Source: Microbacterium luticocti DSM 19459
Lineage (GTDB): Bacteria > Actinomycetota > Actinomycetes > Actinomycetales > Microbacteriaceae
Assembly: GCF_000422405.1 (NCBI RefSeq)
Contig: NZ_AULS01000007.1
Location: 62,001 to 126,000, forward strand
Length of the DNA stretch: 64,000 nucleotides
Direction: 5' to 3'
A program made the position numbers and the translations under genes. The notes below the pieces were generated by a model. That model was given only the letters and a program-made list of their open reading frames with translations. It ran no database searches and was not told the DNA's origin. Positions 24,035 through 33,837 of the stretch are shown here, piece after piece; within the stretch, counting starts at the first letter, position 1; every line of letters begins with the position of its first letter.

Positions 24035-24939
24035 CCGGGAACGACGGCGGCGATCGCGGAGTCGACCGTGGTATGTCGGAAGCGGAATCCGGTGGCCTCG
24101 AGCACCGCGGGCACGACGTGCGCGTCGGTGAGCAGAACCGCGTCGGCGGCAGCCGACCCCAGCACCGCCCGCAGCGTCCAGGCCGGTGCACGGAACAGGA
24201 AGGGACGGTTCATGCGCACGGCGAGGGCGATGCCGAGGTCGTTCGCGGTGGCCCGCACCGGGCCCGACAGGTTCACCGGCCCGTCGATCTCGGCGTCGAT
24301 GACGTGGCGGATGGCGCGGACCTCGTCGACCAGCGAGATCCACGGCCAGGCCTGGGTGCCCCGCCCGATCGGGCCGGCAAGTCCCAGACGGGTCAGCGCG
24401 ATCAGGGGCCGCAGCACCCCGTCCGGGTGCACCACCGGTGCGGTGCGCAGCAGCGCGACGCGGGTCTTGCCGTCGGCGGCGAGTGCGGCCTGCTCCCATT
24501 CGCCACACAGATCGGCGAGGAACGTCTCGCCGCGGGGAGCGTTCTCGGTCAGCACCCGGCCCGGTGCGCTGCCGTAGTAGCCCACCGCCGACGCGCTCAC
24601 GAAGGCGGGCGCGTCGTCGCCGAGCGCGTGGATCGCACTCGCCAGGGTGCGGGTCGGCGTGATCCGCGACCACAGCAGGGTGCTGCGGTAGCCGGCCGTC
24701 CACGGCATCCGCCCGATGCTGGCCCCGTTCAGCCCGACGACGGCGTCGGCTCCGGCGAGCACGCCGGGGTCGAGCGGACGCGTGTCGGTGAGCCATTCCA
24801 CTTCGTCGGGGGCGGATGCCGTGCGCCGCACCAGCCGGGTCACCTCGACGCCGTCACAGCGCAGCGAGGCGACCAGGGCCCGGCCGATGAGACCGGACGC
24901 CCCCGCCACCACGACATGTCGTGGCCGGGCTTCAGCCAA
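23980..24939 (-). CDS. TIGR01777-family epimerase-like protein
   Basis: A 319-residue protein of the extended short-chain dehydrogenase fold (TIGR01777, YfcH/SulA-like). The nucleotide loop is VVVAGASGLIGRALV (about residues 9-23), with LNGASIGRMPWT (about 75), SASAVGYYG (about 120; the YxxxK-type region), and the family C-terminal EATGFRFRHTTVDSAIA. The function is unknown. The TTG at 24939 overlaps the OsmC-family stop by eight bases, so it is the last gene of a four-gene minus-strand group. Its 3' end runs 55 bases into a plus-strand gene. Confidence 0.82.
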   Translation of the reverse strand: MAEARPRHVVVAGASGLIGRALVASLRCDGVEVTRLVRRTASAPDEVEWLTDTRPLDPGVLAGADAVVGLNGASIGRMPWTAGYRSTLLWSRITPTRTLASAIHALGDDAPAFVSASAVGYYGSAPGRVLTENAPRGETFLADLCGEWEQAALAADGKTRVALLRTAPVVHPDGVLRPLIALTRLGLAGPIGRGTQAWPWISLVDEVRAIRHVIDAEIDGPVNLSGPVRATANDLGIALAVRMNRPFLFRAPAWTLRAVLGSAAADAVLLTDAHVVPAVLEATGFRFRHTTVDSAIAAVVPGQDAGRSDASSVSDRRIA

Positions 24940-25357
24940 GCGACGCCTCGAGCGTGATCTCGATGCCCGCGAGGGCCTGCGAGACCGGGCACCCGGCCTT
25001 GGCCTCTTCGGCGATGCGGGCGAAGTCGGCGTCGTCGATGCCGGGCACCACGGCCGACACGTTGAGGTGGCTGCCGGTGATGCCGGTCCCCGGGGTGAAG
25101 GTGACCGATGCCGAGGCCTCGAGGCTCTGCGGCGGCGTGCCGTGCTCGGTCAGCGCGTTCGACAGCGCCATGCAGTAACACGAGGCGTGCGCGGCGGCGA
25201 TGAGCTCTTCGGGTGTGGTGACCGAGTCGGATCCCTCGCTGCGCGCCTTCCAGTTCACCGGGTACGGGCCCTGACCGGAGCTGGTCAGGCTGACCTGGCC
25301 GGAGCCGTCGAAGAGGGTTCCCTTCCATCCGGCGGTGGCTTCACTCGTGACGCTCAT
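24932..25357 (-). CDS. OsmC-family peroxiredoxin-like protein
   Basis: A 141-residue OsmC/OhrA-type protein, thiol peroxidases that reduce organic hydroperoxides. Both key cysteines are present: AHASCYCMALSNAL (about residues 57-70; the first Cys is the expected one, with an additional Cys two residues on) and EAKAGCPVSQAL (about 120). TTPEELIAAAHASC is typical of the OsmC branch. The ATG has GAGGGAG upstream. It sits among thioredoxin-like and DUF4395 genes, which supports a redox role. Confidence 0.9.
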   Translation of the reverse strand: MSVTSEATAGWKGTLFDGSGQVSLTSSGQGPYPVNWKARSEGSDSVTTPEELIAAAHASCYCMALSNALTEHGTPPQSLEASASVTFTPGTGITGSHLNVSAVVPGIDDADFARIAEEAKAGCPVSQALAGIEITLEASLG

Positions 25358-25417
25358 GTGTGCTCCCTCGGTCGGTGTGCGCCCAGCCTAACCGGGCCGC
25401 GCGTGCGAGGGGAGCCC

Positions 25418-25984
25418 CTACCCGGCCGCGCGGCCGACGAGTCCGGCGCGCTGCAGCAGCAGGTAGACCTGGCAGCCCAGGCAGAATCTGAATGCGGCGT
25501 TCAGGAACGCGGCGACGAAGGCGACGGCCGCCGCGATCGGCAGCCCCCAGGGCACGCCCAGAAGCTGCAGTGCGAGGCCGACGACGCTCACGAGCAGGCC
25601 GATCCCCTGCGCGAAGCGCGGCGGGCGCGGATCTTCGAGCTCCGCCGGCGGCGAGAGCCGCGGCCGCACCATCCGGCGGAACAGCACGCCCCACGGGGCG
25701 GTGCGCGGCCAGGCGACGCCCCACAGGAACAGCGCCGCCACGACGAGCAGCAGCAGGAACGCGGGGTCGAGGATGCGGGCCCACAGCGGGGTGTACATCA
25801 GCAGCAGGGCACCGGGGAAGAACGCATCGCCGGCGAGGGGCTGGTAGGCGAACCAACCGAACGAGGCCGGCTCGGCGGCCGGGGTCCAGACCAGACCCAG
25901 CACGACCGTCACGAGCAGCAGCGCGGAGGTGATCGCCGCCGCGAAGCGCGGGCCGCGGGGGTCGATCCCGGGGATCTCAGACAT
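25418..25984 (-). CDS. DUF4395 membrane protein
   Basis: A 188-residue integral membrane protein of the DUF4395 family with about four to five membrane segments. The conserved end contains [13 protein letters not shown], whose CxxC is likely redox active or metal binding near the membrane. The ATG at 25984 lies inside the 3' end of the thioredoxin-like gene (8-base overlap), so the two are coupled. DUF4395 genes commonly sit beside thioredoxin-like genes; electron transfer across the membrane to the thioredoxin partner is a reasonable guess. Confidence 0.82.
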   Translation of the reverse strand: MSEIPGIDPRGPRFAAAITSALLLVTVVLGLVWTPAAEPASFGWFAYQPLAGDAFFPGALLLMYTPLWARILDPAFLLLLVVAALFLWGVAWPRTAPWGVLFRRMVRPRLSPPAELEDPRPPRFAQGIGLLVSVVGLALQLLGVPWGLPIAAAVAFVAAFLNAAFRFCLGCQVYLLLQRAGLVGRAAG

Positions 25985-26405
25985 GCACGTGCTCTCCGAT
26001 GAGGCGATCCAGTTCGGCGGTGATCGCGTCGGCCGCCGGTACACCGGCGAACCGGGTGCGCACCAGTCCGTGCGCGTCGAGCACGAACACGGTGGGGGTC
26101 TGCAGGATGTGCAGGCGCCGGGCGACGTCGGGCCGGTGGGTGAGGTCGACCTCGGCGAACGCGACGCCGTGGGTGCGATCTGCGATCGGCTGCAGCATCC
26201 GTCGCACCTGCGGGCAGCGCGTGCACAGTTCGGTGCTGAACTGCACCAGGGTCGCATGCGAGCCGCGCACGTCGGCGGCGACCGGGACGGTGAGGTCGCC
26301 CGTCACGGCGCGGGCGCGGCCGTCGCCGCGTCGCAGCGCGAACCCGATGAGCGCCGTCGCGGCGACCAGTGCGACGGCGAGCAAGGCGGCGGTCCAGACG
26401 GGCAT
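25977..26405 (-). CDS. Membrane-anchored thioredoxin-family protein
   Basis: A 142-residue protein with one N-terminal membrane helix (about residues 4-26) and a thioredoxin domain. The active site reads ELCTRCPQ (CxxC at about residues 62-65) in place of WCGPC, and the cis-Pro loop is TPTVFVLD (about 100). The domain is probably on the outer face of the membrane, with a reductase partner in the next gene (DUF4395). The ATG at 26405 follows TACCGT by seven bases. First gene of the minus-strand redox group. Confidence 0.85.
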   Translation of the reverse strand: MPVWTAALLAVALVAATALIGFALRRGDGRARAVTGDLTVPVAADVRGSHATLVQFSTELCTRCPQVRRMLQPIADRTHGVAFAEVDLTHRPDVARRLHILQTPTVFVLDAHGLVRTRFAGVPAADAITAELDRLIGEHVHV

Positions 26406-26412
26406 ATCGGTC

Positions 26413-26418
26413 ACGGTA
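26413..26418 (-). promoter_or_regulatory. -10 element of a leaderless promoter (thioredoxin-like gene)
   Basis: TACCGT on the minus strand, then seven bases and the ATG at 26405. Confidence 0.58.
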
Positions 26419-26465
26419 CCGGCGGCGCGCCCGGCGGGGGCCAGGATGACGGCGTGTGTCGGCGG

Positions 26466-26471
26466 TATCCT
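26466..26471 (+). promoter_or_regulatory. -10 element of a leaderless promoter (thyA)
   Basis: TATCCT, then seven bases and the GTG at 26479. Confidence 0.62.
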
Positions 26472-26478
26472 CTCGGGT

Positions 26479-27282
26479 GTGAGCATCCCCACGCCGTACG
26501 AGGACCTGCTGCGCGACGTGCTCGCGCGCGGCACGCACAAGAGCGACCGCACCGGAACCGGCACGACGAGCGTGTTCGGCCGCCAGATCCGGTTCGACCT
26601 GGCCGACTCGTTCCCGCTGATCACGACGAAGCGGGTGCATTTCAAATCGGTCGCGTACGAGTTGCTGTGGTTCCTGCGCGGCGAGTCCAACGTGCGGTGG
26701 CTGCGGGAGCACGGCGTCACGATCTGGGACGAGTGGGCGGACGACGCCGGCGAGCTCGGACCGGTGTACGGCGTGCAGTGGCGGTCGTGGCCGACGCCCG
26801 ACGGCGGGCACATCGACCAGATCGCGCAGTTGATCGAGCAGATCCGCACCAGCCCCGATTCGCGGCGGCTCATCGTGTCGGCGTGGAACGTGGCGCAGAT
26901 CCCGCAGATGGCGCTCGCCCCCTGCCACACGCTGTTCCAGTTCTACGTCGCCGACGGCAGGCTGTCGTGCCAGTTGTATCAGCGCAGCGCGGATCTGTTC
27001 CTGGGAGTGCCGTTCAACATCGCCTCGTACGCGCTGCTCACGCTCATGGTCGCGCAGCAGACCGGTCTTGCGCCGGGCGAGTTCGTCTGGACAGGTGGCG
27101 ACTGCCACATCTACGACAACCACCTCGAGCAGGTGCGCGAGCAACTGGGCCGCGACCCGTATCCGTATCCGACGCTGCGGTTCGCGCGCACGCCCGCCTC
27201 GATCTTCGACTACGAATACGACGATTTCGTCGTCGAGGACTACCGGCACCACCCGGCGATCCGCGCCGCGGTCGCGGTCTGA
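26479..27282 (+). CDS. thyA: Thymidylate synthase
   Basis: Methylates dUMP to dTMP using methylene-tetrahydrofolate. The 267 residues match the short ThyA form. Key elements are [11 protein letters not shown] near the N-terminus, [13 protein letters not shown], the catalytic Cys in [12 protein letters not shown] (about residue 149) and the dUMP-binding [17 protein letters not shown] (about 168-184). The GTG start gives a normal N-terminus and fits leaderless transcription. folA follows 16 bases later; this is the usual pairing because thymidylate synthase turns over the folate that FolA regenerates. Confidence 0.97.
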   Translation: MSIPTPYEDLLRDVLARGTHKSDRTGTGTTSVFGRQIRFDLADSFPLITTKRVHFKSVAYELLWFLRGESNVRWLREHGVTIWDEWADDAGELGPVYGVQWRSWPTPDGGHIDQIAQLIEQIRTSPDSRRLIVSAWNVAQIPQMALAPCHTLFQFYVADGRLSCQLYQRSADLFLGVPFNIASYALLTLMVAQQTGLAPGEFVWTGGDCHIYDNHLEQVREQLGRDPYPYPTLRFARTPASIFDYEYDDFVVEDYRHHPAIRAAVAV

Positions 27283-27298
27283 CGCCGGCCGGGTCGGC

Positions 27299-27808
27299 AT
27301 GACGATCGGGCTGATCTGGGCGCAGGCCCGCGACGGCGTCATCGGCGCTGCCGGCGGGATGCCGTGGCACGTGCCGGAGGATCTGGCGCACTTCAAGCAG
27401 CTCACGCTCGGCCACCCCGTGGTGATGGGCCGGCGCACCTGGGAGTCGTTCCCCGACCGGTTCCGCCCGTTGCCCGGGCGGCGCAACATCGTGATCACCC
27501 GGAACGGCGCCTGGACCGCCGAGGGCGCCGAGCGGGCGGCATCCGTCGACGAGGCGCTGGCACTGGCGGGGGCGGACGGCCCGGACGTGATCTGGGTGAT
27601 CGGCGGGGGAGAGGTCTTCGACGCGACCATCGACCGCGCCGACGTGATCGAGGTCACCGAGCTCGACCTCGACGTGACCGGCGACACGGTCGCGCCTGTG
27701 GTCACCGGCCGGCGGCTCGTCGCCGCCGACCCGGCACACGGCTGGCAGAGATCGCGCACCGGGATCCGCTACCGGTTCCTGCGCTACGAGCGCCCGGACC
27801 TGCGGTGA
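27299..27808 (+). CDS. folA: Dihydrofolate reductase
   Basis: Reduces dihydrofolate to tetrahydrofolate with NADPH; 169 residues. Typical segments are IGLIWAQARDGVIGAAGGMPWHVPEDL (Trp and Glu of the folate site, about residues 2-27), VVMGRRTWESF (about 43), LPGRRNIVITR (about 60) and WVIGGGEVFDATI (about 98-110). The ATG at 27299 has no strong ribosome binding site but lies just after thyA, so it is probably read from the thyA transcript. Confidence 0.95.
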   Translation: MTIGLIWAQARDGVIGAAGGMPWHVPEDLAHFKQLTLGHPVVMGRRTWESFPDRFRPLPGRRNIVITRNGAWTAEGAERAASVDEALALAGADGPDVIWVIGGGEVFDATIDRADVIEVTELDLDVTGDTVAPVVTGRRLVAADPAHGWQRSRTGIRYRFLRYERPDLR

Positions 27809-27842
27809 CGACATCGCGCCGCGACGCCCCCCTGCGAACGGA

Positions 27843-27848
27843 TAACCT
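27843..27848 (+). promoter_or_regulatory. -10 element of a leaderless promoter (dapA)
   Basis: TAACCT, then GAAACC and the ATG at 27855. Confidence 0.62.
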
Positions 27849-27854
27849 GAAACC

Positions 27855-28832
27855 ATGACGCATGCGGGCAATCCCTTCGGACAGGTACTGGTGGCCCTGG
27901 TCACGCCGATGACGGCGGACGGGGAAGTGGACTGGCCCGCCGTCGCCAAGCACATGGACGACGTCATCGTCGCCGGCGCCGACGGCATCGTCGTCACCGG
28001 CACGACCGGCGAGACCAGCACCCTCACCGACGCCGAGAAGATCCGGCTCGTCGAGGTGGGCAAGGATGTCGCGGCCGGCCGGGCGAAGATCATCACCGGC
28101 GGCGGGTCGAACGAGACCGCGCACGCCATCGAGCTGTACAAGGCCAGCGAGAAGGCCGGGGCCGACGGCATCATGATCGTCACGCCGTACTACAACAAGC
28201 CCACCCAGGCCGGCATCCTCACCCACTTCCGGCTCATCGCCGACTCCGCCGACCTGCCGGTGATCCTGTACGACATCCCGGGCCGCACCGGCGTGCCGAT
28301 CGCGTACGAGACCATCCTGCGGCTGGCCAAGCATCCGAACATCCTGGCCGTCAAAGACGCCAAGGGGAACTTCAGCGAGGTCTCGCGGGTGCTCAACCAG
28401 ACCGACCTGATGTACTTCTCGGGCGACGACGCCAACGTGCTGCCGCACCTGTCGATCGGCGCCACCGGCCTTGTCGGGGTGACCGCCAACATCGCCGCCC
28501 AGCCGTACCGCACGATCGTCGACGCGGTCAACCGGGGAGACCTGGCCGCCGCGACCGCCGCGCACCGCAAGCTCGAGCCGCTGGTGCGCGCGGTGATGAC
28601 GCACGTGCCGGGCACGGTGTCGGCGAAGTACATCCTGCACGGCCTGGGTCGCATCTCGAGCCCCCGGGTGAGACTGCCGCTGGTGGGCCCGGAGGAGTGG
28701 GAGGCCGCCAAGATCGAGGACGAACTGGCCCTGGTGACGGACGTGGACGGCGCGGACTTCTCGAACTTCCGGCCCGACCGGAATGCGGCCGCCGGCGGCG
28801 CGCTGCCCAAGGTGTCGGGGACGACCCGATGA
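27855..28832 (+). CDS. dapA: 4-hydroxy-tetrahydrodipicolinate synthase
   Basis: Condenses pyruvate and aspartate semialdehyde at the entry to the lysine/diaminopimelate branch; 325 residues in a TIM barrel. GTTGETSTLTDAEK (about residues 48-61) carries the Thr-Thr proton relay, YYNKPTQAG the Tyr, and ILAVKDAKGNFSEV (about 165-178) the Schiff-base Lys. The stop overlaps the RNase J start by four bases, linking it to rnj, an order widely conserved in actinobacteria. Confidence 0.96.
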   Translation: MTHAGNPFGQVLVALVTPMTADGEVDWPAVAKHMDDVIVAGADGIVVTGTTGETSTLTDAEKIRLVEVGKDVAAGRAKIITGGGSNETAHAIELYKASEKAGADGIMIVTPYYNKPTQAGILTHFRLIADSADLPVILYDIPGRTGVPIAYETILRLAKHPNILAVKDAKGNFSEVSRVLNQTDLMYFSGDDANVLPHLSIGATGLVGVTANIAAQPYRTIVDAVNRGDLAAATAAHRKLEPLVRAVMTHVPGTVSAKYILHGLGRISSPRVRLPLVGPEEWEAAKIEDELALVTDVDGADFSNFRPDRNAAAGGALPKVSGTTR

Positions 28833-30508
28833 TCGCCGACCAGGTGGCCGCACCCGCCCCGCTGCAGCCGGGCACCCTGCGGATCGTACCGTTGGGCGGG
28901 CTCGGCGAGGTCGGGCGCAACATGACCGTGTTCGAGTTCGACGGCAAACTGCTGGTCGTCGACTGCGGGGTGCTGTTCCCCGAAGAGAACCAGCCCGGCG
29001 TCGACCTGATCCTGCCCGACTTCGAACCGATCCGAGACCGGCTCGACGACATCGTCGCGGTCGTGCTCACGCACGGTCACGAGGACCACATCGGTGCGGT
29101 GCCGTACCTGCTCAAGCTCAAGGGCGACATCCCGCTCATCGGCTCGGGACTGACCCTGGCGCTGGTGGAGGCCAAGCTCAAAGAGCACCGGATCAAGCCC
29201 TGCACGCTCACCGTGAGCGAGGGGCAGCGCGAACGGGTGGGGCCGTTCGACCTCGAGTTCGTCTCGGTGAACCACTCCATCCCCGATGCGCTGGCCGTCG
29301 CGATCCGCACCCCCGCGGGGCTGGTGCTGGCCACCGGCGACTTCAAGATGGACCAGCTGCCGTTGGACGGCCGGCTCACCGATCTGCGCGCCTTCGCGCG
29401 GCTGGGTGAAGAGGGCGTCGACCTGTTCATGGTCGACTCCACCAACGCCGACGTGCCCGGCTTCACCGCGCTGGAGCGCTCGATCGGCCCGGTGCTCGAC
29501 CAGGTGATCGGCAAGGCCCCGCGCCGGGTGATCGTCGCCAGCTTCTCGAGCCACGTGCACCGGGTGCAGCAGGTCATCGACGCCGCGCACGCGCACGGGC
29601 GCCGGGTCGCGTTCCTCGGCCGCAGCATGGTGCGCAACATGACCATCGCCGAACAGCTCGGGTACCTGCACGTGCCCGAGGGCGTGCTCATCGACTACAA
29701 GAAGGCGAAGGACCTGCCCGACGACCGCATCGTCTACATGTCGACCGGATCGCAGGGTGAGCCGATGGCCGTGCTCAGCCGCATGGCCAACCTCGACCAC
29801 GCGATCGAACCGGGCCCCGGCGACACGGTGATCCTGGCATCCAGCCTCATCCCCGGCAACGAGAACGCCGTGTACCGGGTCATCGACGGGCTCACCAAGC
29901 TCGGCGCGACCGTCGTGCACAAGGGCAACGCCAAGGTGCACGTGTCGGGCCACGCCGCCGCCGGCGAACTGCTGTACTGCTACAACATCGTGCAGCCGCG
30001 CAACGTCATGCCCATCCACGGCGAGCACCGGCACCTGCGCGCGAACGCGCAGCTCGCGCAGGACACCGGCGTTCCCGCCGAGCGCACCATCCTCGGTGAG
30101 AACGGTACCGTCGTCGACCTGCGGGACGGCGTCGCCCGGGTGGCAGGGCAGCTCGACATCGGCTTCGTGTACGTCGACGGCTCGACCGTCGGCGAGATCA
30201 CCGACGCCGACCTGAAGGACCGCCGCATCCTCGGCGAAGAGGGCTTCATCTCGGTGATCGTGGTGGTCGACTCGGCGACCGGAAAGATCATCTCGGGGCC
30301 CGAGGTGCACGCCCGCGGCTTCGCCGAGGACGCCGCCGTGTTCGAAGACGTCAAGCCCAAGATCGCCGCCGCGCTCGCCGAGGCGGCGCACTCGGGGGTG
30401 CGCGACCCGCACGCGCTGTCGCAGGTGGTGCGCCGCACCATCGGCCGCTGGGTGAACCAGTCGCTGCGTCGCCGCCCGATGATCGTGCCGTTGGTGATCG
30501 AGGCTTAG
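28829..30508 (+). CDS. rnj: Ribonuclease J
   Basis: A 559-residue metallo-beta-lactamase-fold ribonuclease with endo- and 5'-3' exonuclease activity in RNA maturation and decay. The zinc motif is LTHGHEDHIGAVPYLL (about residues 74-89), with beta-CASP elements STNADVPGFT (about 208) and FSSHVHRVQQ (about 236), and the GHAAAGELL / IHGEHRHLRANA C-terminal His motifs (about 373-400). It starts within the dapA stop and is followed after 54 bases by ftsK. Confidence 0.95.
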   Translation: MIADQVAAPAPLQPGTLRIVPLGGLGEVGRNMTVFEFDGKLLVVDCGVLFPEENQPGVDLILPDFEPIRDRLDDIVAVVLTHGHEDHIGAVPYLLKLKGDIPLIGSGLTLALVEAKLKEHRIKPCTLTVSEGQRERVGPFDLEFVSVNHSIPDALAVAIRTPAGLVLATGDFKMDQLPLDGRLTDLRAFARLGEEGVDLFMVDSTNADVPGFTALERSIGPVLDQVIGKAPRRVIVASFSSHVHRVQQVIDAAHAHGRRVAFLGRSMVRNMTIAEQLGYLHVPEGVLIDYKKAKDLPDDRIVYMSTGSQGEPMAVLSRMANLDHAIEPGPGDTVILASSLIPGNENAVYRVIDGLTKLGATVVHKGNAKVHVSGHAAAGELLYCYNIVQPRNVMPIHGEHRHLRANAQLAQDTGVPAERTILGENGTVVDLRDGVARVAGQLDIGFVYVDGSTVGEITDADLKDRRILGEEGFISVIVVVDSATGKIISGPEVHARGFAEDAAVFEDVKPKIAAALAEAAHSGVRDPHALSQVVRRTIGRWVNQSLRRRPMIVPLVIEA

Positions 30509-30550
30509 CGACAACCCGCGTCGTTTCCCGGCAGAGTCGGTGCCGCGCGG

Positions 30551-30556
30551 TACCGT
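30551..30556 (+). promoter_or_regulatory. -10 element of a leaderless promoter (ftsK)
   Basis: TACCGT, then GGAGCA and the ATG at 30563. Confidence 0.6.
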
Positions 30557-30562
30557 GGAGCA

Positions 30563-33247
30563 ATGCCCAGGAGCAGCACGAGCAGTCGCACACCCGCGAA
30601 GGCCTCGTCGTCGCGCGCCCGCAAGCCCGCGCCGGCTCCGAAGCGCTACGTCGGCGAGCCCGAGAAGCCCCCGGTGCCCGTGCGCATGTGGCTGGGCATG
30701 GCCCATGCCGTCGGGGGACTGTTCCGCGCGTTCGGCCCCGAAGACCTCGAGAAGGACCAGCGCCGCGACGGCTTTCCGTTCCTGCTGGTGCTGCTGGCGA
30801 TCGCCGGCGCGGTCGTCGAGTGGTTCCTCATCGGCACGGATGCCTCGGAGTTGATCAGCGCGTACTCGGTGGGCCTGCTGGTGGGCCGTACGGCCTTCAT
30901 CCTGCCGGTGCTGCTGGTGCTGTTGGCAGGCTGGCTGTTCCGGCATCCGCCGTCGGTGCACGACAACGGCCGCATCGGCATCGGATTCGCGGTGCTCGTG
31001 CTGTCGATCGCCGGTTTCTGCCACGTCTTCGGGGGACGACCTGCCCCGTCGGAGGGGATGCCCAAGCTCAGCGCCGCCGGCGGGCTGTTCGGCTGGATGA
31101 TCGGTGAACCGCTCAGCGCTCTCACCCGGTTCGGCGCCTCGGTCGTGCTGGGTCTTCTGGCCGTGCTGTCGGTGCTGATCCTCACCCGCACCCCGCCCAA
31201 CCGCATCGGCCGGCGCCTGGGCGATCTGTACGCGTGGATGTTCGGGGCCGAACGCGCCCCCGAGGCCGCTGAGCGCTCGACCGGTCCGACCGCCGTGCTG
31301 CCGGCGTCGGACGACGACGGCGACGACAAGCTGCCCTGGTGGCGGCGCAACAAGACCGGACGGGAGAAGGACCCCGACGACGGCACCGGTGCGGACGACC
31401 TCACCGAACTGCTGGGTGGCGACGACCACGGCGGGTTCGACCAGTCGGTGGCGACCGTGCTGCCCGAACCGCCCCTGGCCGACGCGGTCACCGAGATCAT
31501 CGACCCCGCCGTGCTGGCCGGGGCGCAGCGTCAGGTGGGCGCCGGCGGGGCGACCGGTCTGCACGAGGACGGCGACACCGGTCCGATCGACGATGGCACG
31601 CTGCCGGGGCTCAGCGGCATCGGCGGCAGCGGCGAGCACCTGCCGTCGGCTCCGTACCGGTTGCCTTCGGTGCAGGCGCTGGCAGCGGGTGAACCGGGCA
31701 AGACCCGCTCCGAGGCGAACGACCGCGTGGTCGCCGCAATCACCGGTGTGCTGCAGCAGTTCAAGGTCGACGCGAAGGTCACCGGCTTCTCGCGCGGACC
31801 GACGGTGACCCAGTACGAGATCGAGCTCGGCCCGGGCGTGAAGGTCGAGCGGATCACGGCGCTGACCAACAACATCGCGTACGCCGTGGCATCCAACGAG
31901 GTGCGCATCCTCGCCCCCATCCCCGGCAAGAGTGCGATCGGCGTCGAGATCCCGAACACCGATCGCGAGATCGTCACGCTCGGCGACGTGCTGCGCTCGC
32001 AGGCCGCCGCGAATTCGACGCACCCGATGACGATCGGGGTGGGCAAGGACGTGGGCGGCGGCTACGTCGTCGCCAACCTCGCGAAGATGCCCCACCTGCT
32101 GGTGGCCGGCTCCACCGGGTCGGGCAAGTCGAGCTTCGTGAACTCGATGATCACGAGCCTGCTGATGCGTGCCAAGCCCAGCGAGGTGCGCATGGTGCTG
32201 ATCGACCCGAAGCGGGTCGAGCTGACCAGCTACGCCGGCGTGCCGCACCTGATCACGCCCATCATCACGAACCCGAAGAAGGCGGCCGAGGCGCTGCAGT
32301 GGGTCGTCAAGGAGATGGACATGCGGTACGACGACCTCGCGTCGTTCGGATTCCGCCACATCGACGACTTCAACAGGGCCGTGCTCGCCGACGAGATCCG
32401 CCTGCCCGCCGGCAGCGAACGTGTGCTCAAGCCGTACCCCTACCTGCTGGTGGTGGTCGACGAGCTCGCCGACCTGATGATGGTGGCGCCGCGTGACGTC
32501 GAGGACTCGATCGTGCGCATCACACAGCTGGCGCGGGCCAGCGGCATCCATCTGGTGCTCGCCACGCAGCGGCCCTCGGTCGACGTGGTGACCGGCCTGA
32601 TCAAGGCGAACGTGCCCTCGCGGCTCGCGTTCGCGGTGACGAGCGTGACCGACTCGCGCGTCATCCTCGACCAGCCGGGCGCCGACCGGCTGATCGGGCA
32701 AGGCGATGCGCTGTTCCTGCCGATGGGGGCCTCGAAGCCACTGCGGGTGCAGGGCGCATGGGTGAGCGAGCCCGAGATCGAGAAGGTCGTGAAGCATGTC
32801 ACCGGTCAGGCGCGCCCCGAGTACCGTCCCGACGTGCAGGCGGTCGTTGCGCGCAAGGAGGTCGACGCCGACATCGGAGACGACCTCGAACTGCTGCTGG
32901 CCGCGGCCGAGCAGATCGTGTCGACGCAGTTCGGATCCACCTCGATGCTGCAGCGCAAACTGCGCGTCGGGTTCGCCAAGGCCGGCCGGCTCATGGATCT
33001 GCTCGAGTCGCGCGAGATCGTCGGCCCGTCCGAGGGGTCGAAGGCGCGCGACGTGCTGGTCACCCCCGAGCAGCTGCCCGAGGTGCTCGCGCGGCTGCGC
33101 GGCGAAGAGCCGCCGGCGCCCGCGGCGTCTGCGACCGACGCAACGGACCGGTACGGCGCCGACCCGGTTCAGGCACAGTTCGAGGGGATGCCGCAGGTCG
33201 ACGCCGACGGTGACGAGGACGCCTGGGGCCTGACCGGCCGCGAGTGA
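30563..33247 (+). CDS. ftsK: DNA translocase FtsK/SpoIIIE
   Basis: An 894-residue septal DNA pump that clears the chromosome from the division site and helps resolve dimers. It has four membrane helices (about residues 72-215), an acidic linker (about 240-370), an ATPase motor (about 380-770) with Walker [13 protein letters not shown] (about 515) and Walker [13 protein letters not shown] (about 627), and a C-terminal winged-helix gamma domain (about 785-845, [19 protein letters not shown]) that reads polar KOPS-type DNA motifs. The start is leaderless. The stop overlaps a possible upstream GTG of pgsA. Confidence 0.96.
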   Translation: MPRSSTSSRTPAKASSSRARKPAPAPKRYVGEPEKPPVPVRMWLGMAHAVGGLFRAFGPEDLEKDQRRDGFPFLLVLLAIAGAVVEWFLIGTDASELISAYSVGLLVGRTAFILPVLLVLLAGWLFRHPPSVHDNGRIGIGFAVLVLSIAGFCHVFGGRPAPSEGMPKLSAAGGLFGWMIGEPLSALTRFGASVVLGLLAVLSVLILTRTPPNRIGRRLGDLYAWMFGAERAPEAAERSTGPTAVLPASDDDGDDKLPWWRRNKTGREKDPDDGTGADDLTELLGGDDHGGFDQSVATVLPEPPLADAVTEIIDPAVLAGAQRQVGAGGATGLHEDGDTGPIDDGTLPGLSGIGGSGEHLPSAPYRLPSVQALAAGEPGKTRSEANDRVVAAITGVLQQFKVDAKVTGFSRGPTVTQYEIELGPGVKVERITALTNNIAYAVASNEVRILAPIPGKSAIGVEIPNTDREIVTLGDVLRSQAAANSTHPMTIGVGKDVGGGYVVANLAKMPHLLVAGSTGSGKSSFVNSMITSLLMRAKPSEVRMVLIDPKRVELTSYAGVPHLITPIITNPKKAAEALQWVVKEMDMRYDDLASFGFRHIDDFNRAVLADEIRLPAGSERVLKPYPYLLVVVDELADLMMVAPRDVEDSIVRITQLARASGIHLVLATQRPSVDVVTGLIKANVPSRLAFAVTSVTDSRVILDQPGADRLIGQGDALFLPMGASKPLRVQGAWVSEPEIEKVVKHVTGQARPEYRPDVQAVVARKEVDADIGDDLELLLAAAEQIVSTQFGSTSMLQRKLRVGFAKAGRLMDLLESREIVGPSEGSKARDVLVTPEQLPEVLARLRGEEPPAPAASATDATDRYGADPVQAQFEGMPQVDADGDEDAWGLTGRE

Positions 33248-33270
33248 CGCCCGCCTGGAATACTGAACCC

Positions 33271-33837
33271 GTGACCGTCCCGCGCCAGCTGCCCAACGCG
33301 ATCACCGTCGTGCGCATCCTGTGCGCGCCGGTGTTCCTGTGGATGCTGCTGGCCGACGCCGGCGCGGACGGGCCGCTGCGCTGGTGGGCCGCGGTGCTGT
33401 TCATCGTCGCGATCGCCACCGACGGGATCGATGGGGCGATCGCCCGCCGCAACGACATCGTCACCGACCTGGGCAAGATCCTCGACCCGGTCGCCGACAA
33501 GGCCCTCACCGGCTGCGCGTTCGTGGGACTGTCGATCCTCGGCGAACTTCCCTGGTGGATCACGATCGTCGTGCTGGTGCGTGAGATCGGCATCACGGTG
33601 TACCGGTTCGCCGTGGTCAGCGATCACGTGCTCGCCGCCGCGTGGATGGGCAAGCTCAAGACCGTCGCGCAGGCGGTGGCGCTCTCGCTGGCGCTGTTGC
33701 CGCTGTGGCACGTGGCGGGGGAGTGGATCTGGTGGGTGAACGCGGTCACCATGACGATCGCCGTGATCCTCACCGTCGCCAGCGGCATCGACTACGCGGT
33801 CAGTGAGGTGCGCGGCCGCCGCACGGCGCGGCCGTGA
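33271..33837 (+). CDS. pgsA: CDP-diacylglycerol-glycerol-3-phosphate 3-phosphatidyltransferase
   Basis: Makes phosphatidylglycerol phosphate, the precursor of phosphatidylglycerol and cardiolipin, in the membrane. The 188 residues contain the CDP-alcohol transferase motif DGxxARxxxxxxxxGxxxDxxxD as DGAIARRNDIVTDLGKILDP (about residues 56-75) and about five membrane helices. The GTG at 33271 gives the usual VPRQLPNAIT start; a GTG at 33244 overlapping the ftsK stop would add nine residues. The stop overlaps the cinA start by four bases. Confidence 0.92.
   Translation: MTVPRQLPNAITVVRILCAPVFLWMLLADAGADGPLRWWAAVLFIVAIATDGIDGAIARRNDIVTDLGKILDPVADKALTGCAFVGLSILGELPWWITIVVLVREIGITVYRFAVVSDHVLAAAWMGKLKTVAQAVALSLALLPLWHVAGEWIWWVNAVTMTIAVILTVASGIDYAVSEVRGRRTARP

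Noticed and set aside
28190..32797. A 1535-codon open frame on the minus strand opposite rnj and ftsK
   Set aside because: It is the mirror of GC-rich coding sequence on the other strand: no conserved domains, His/Gln/Asp/Val-rich low-complexity product, and it spans two certain genes.
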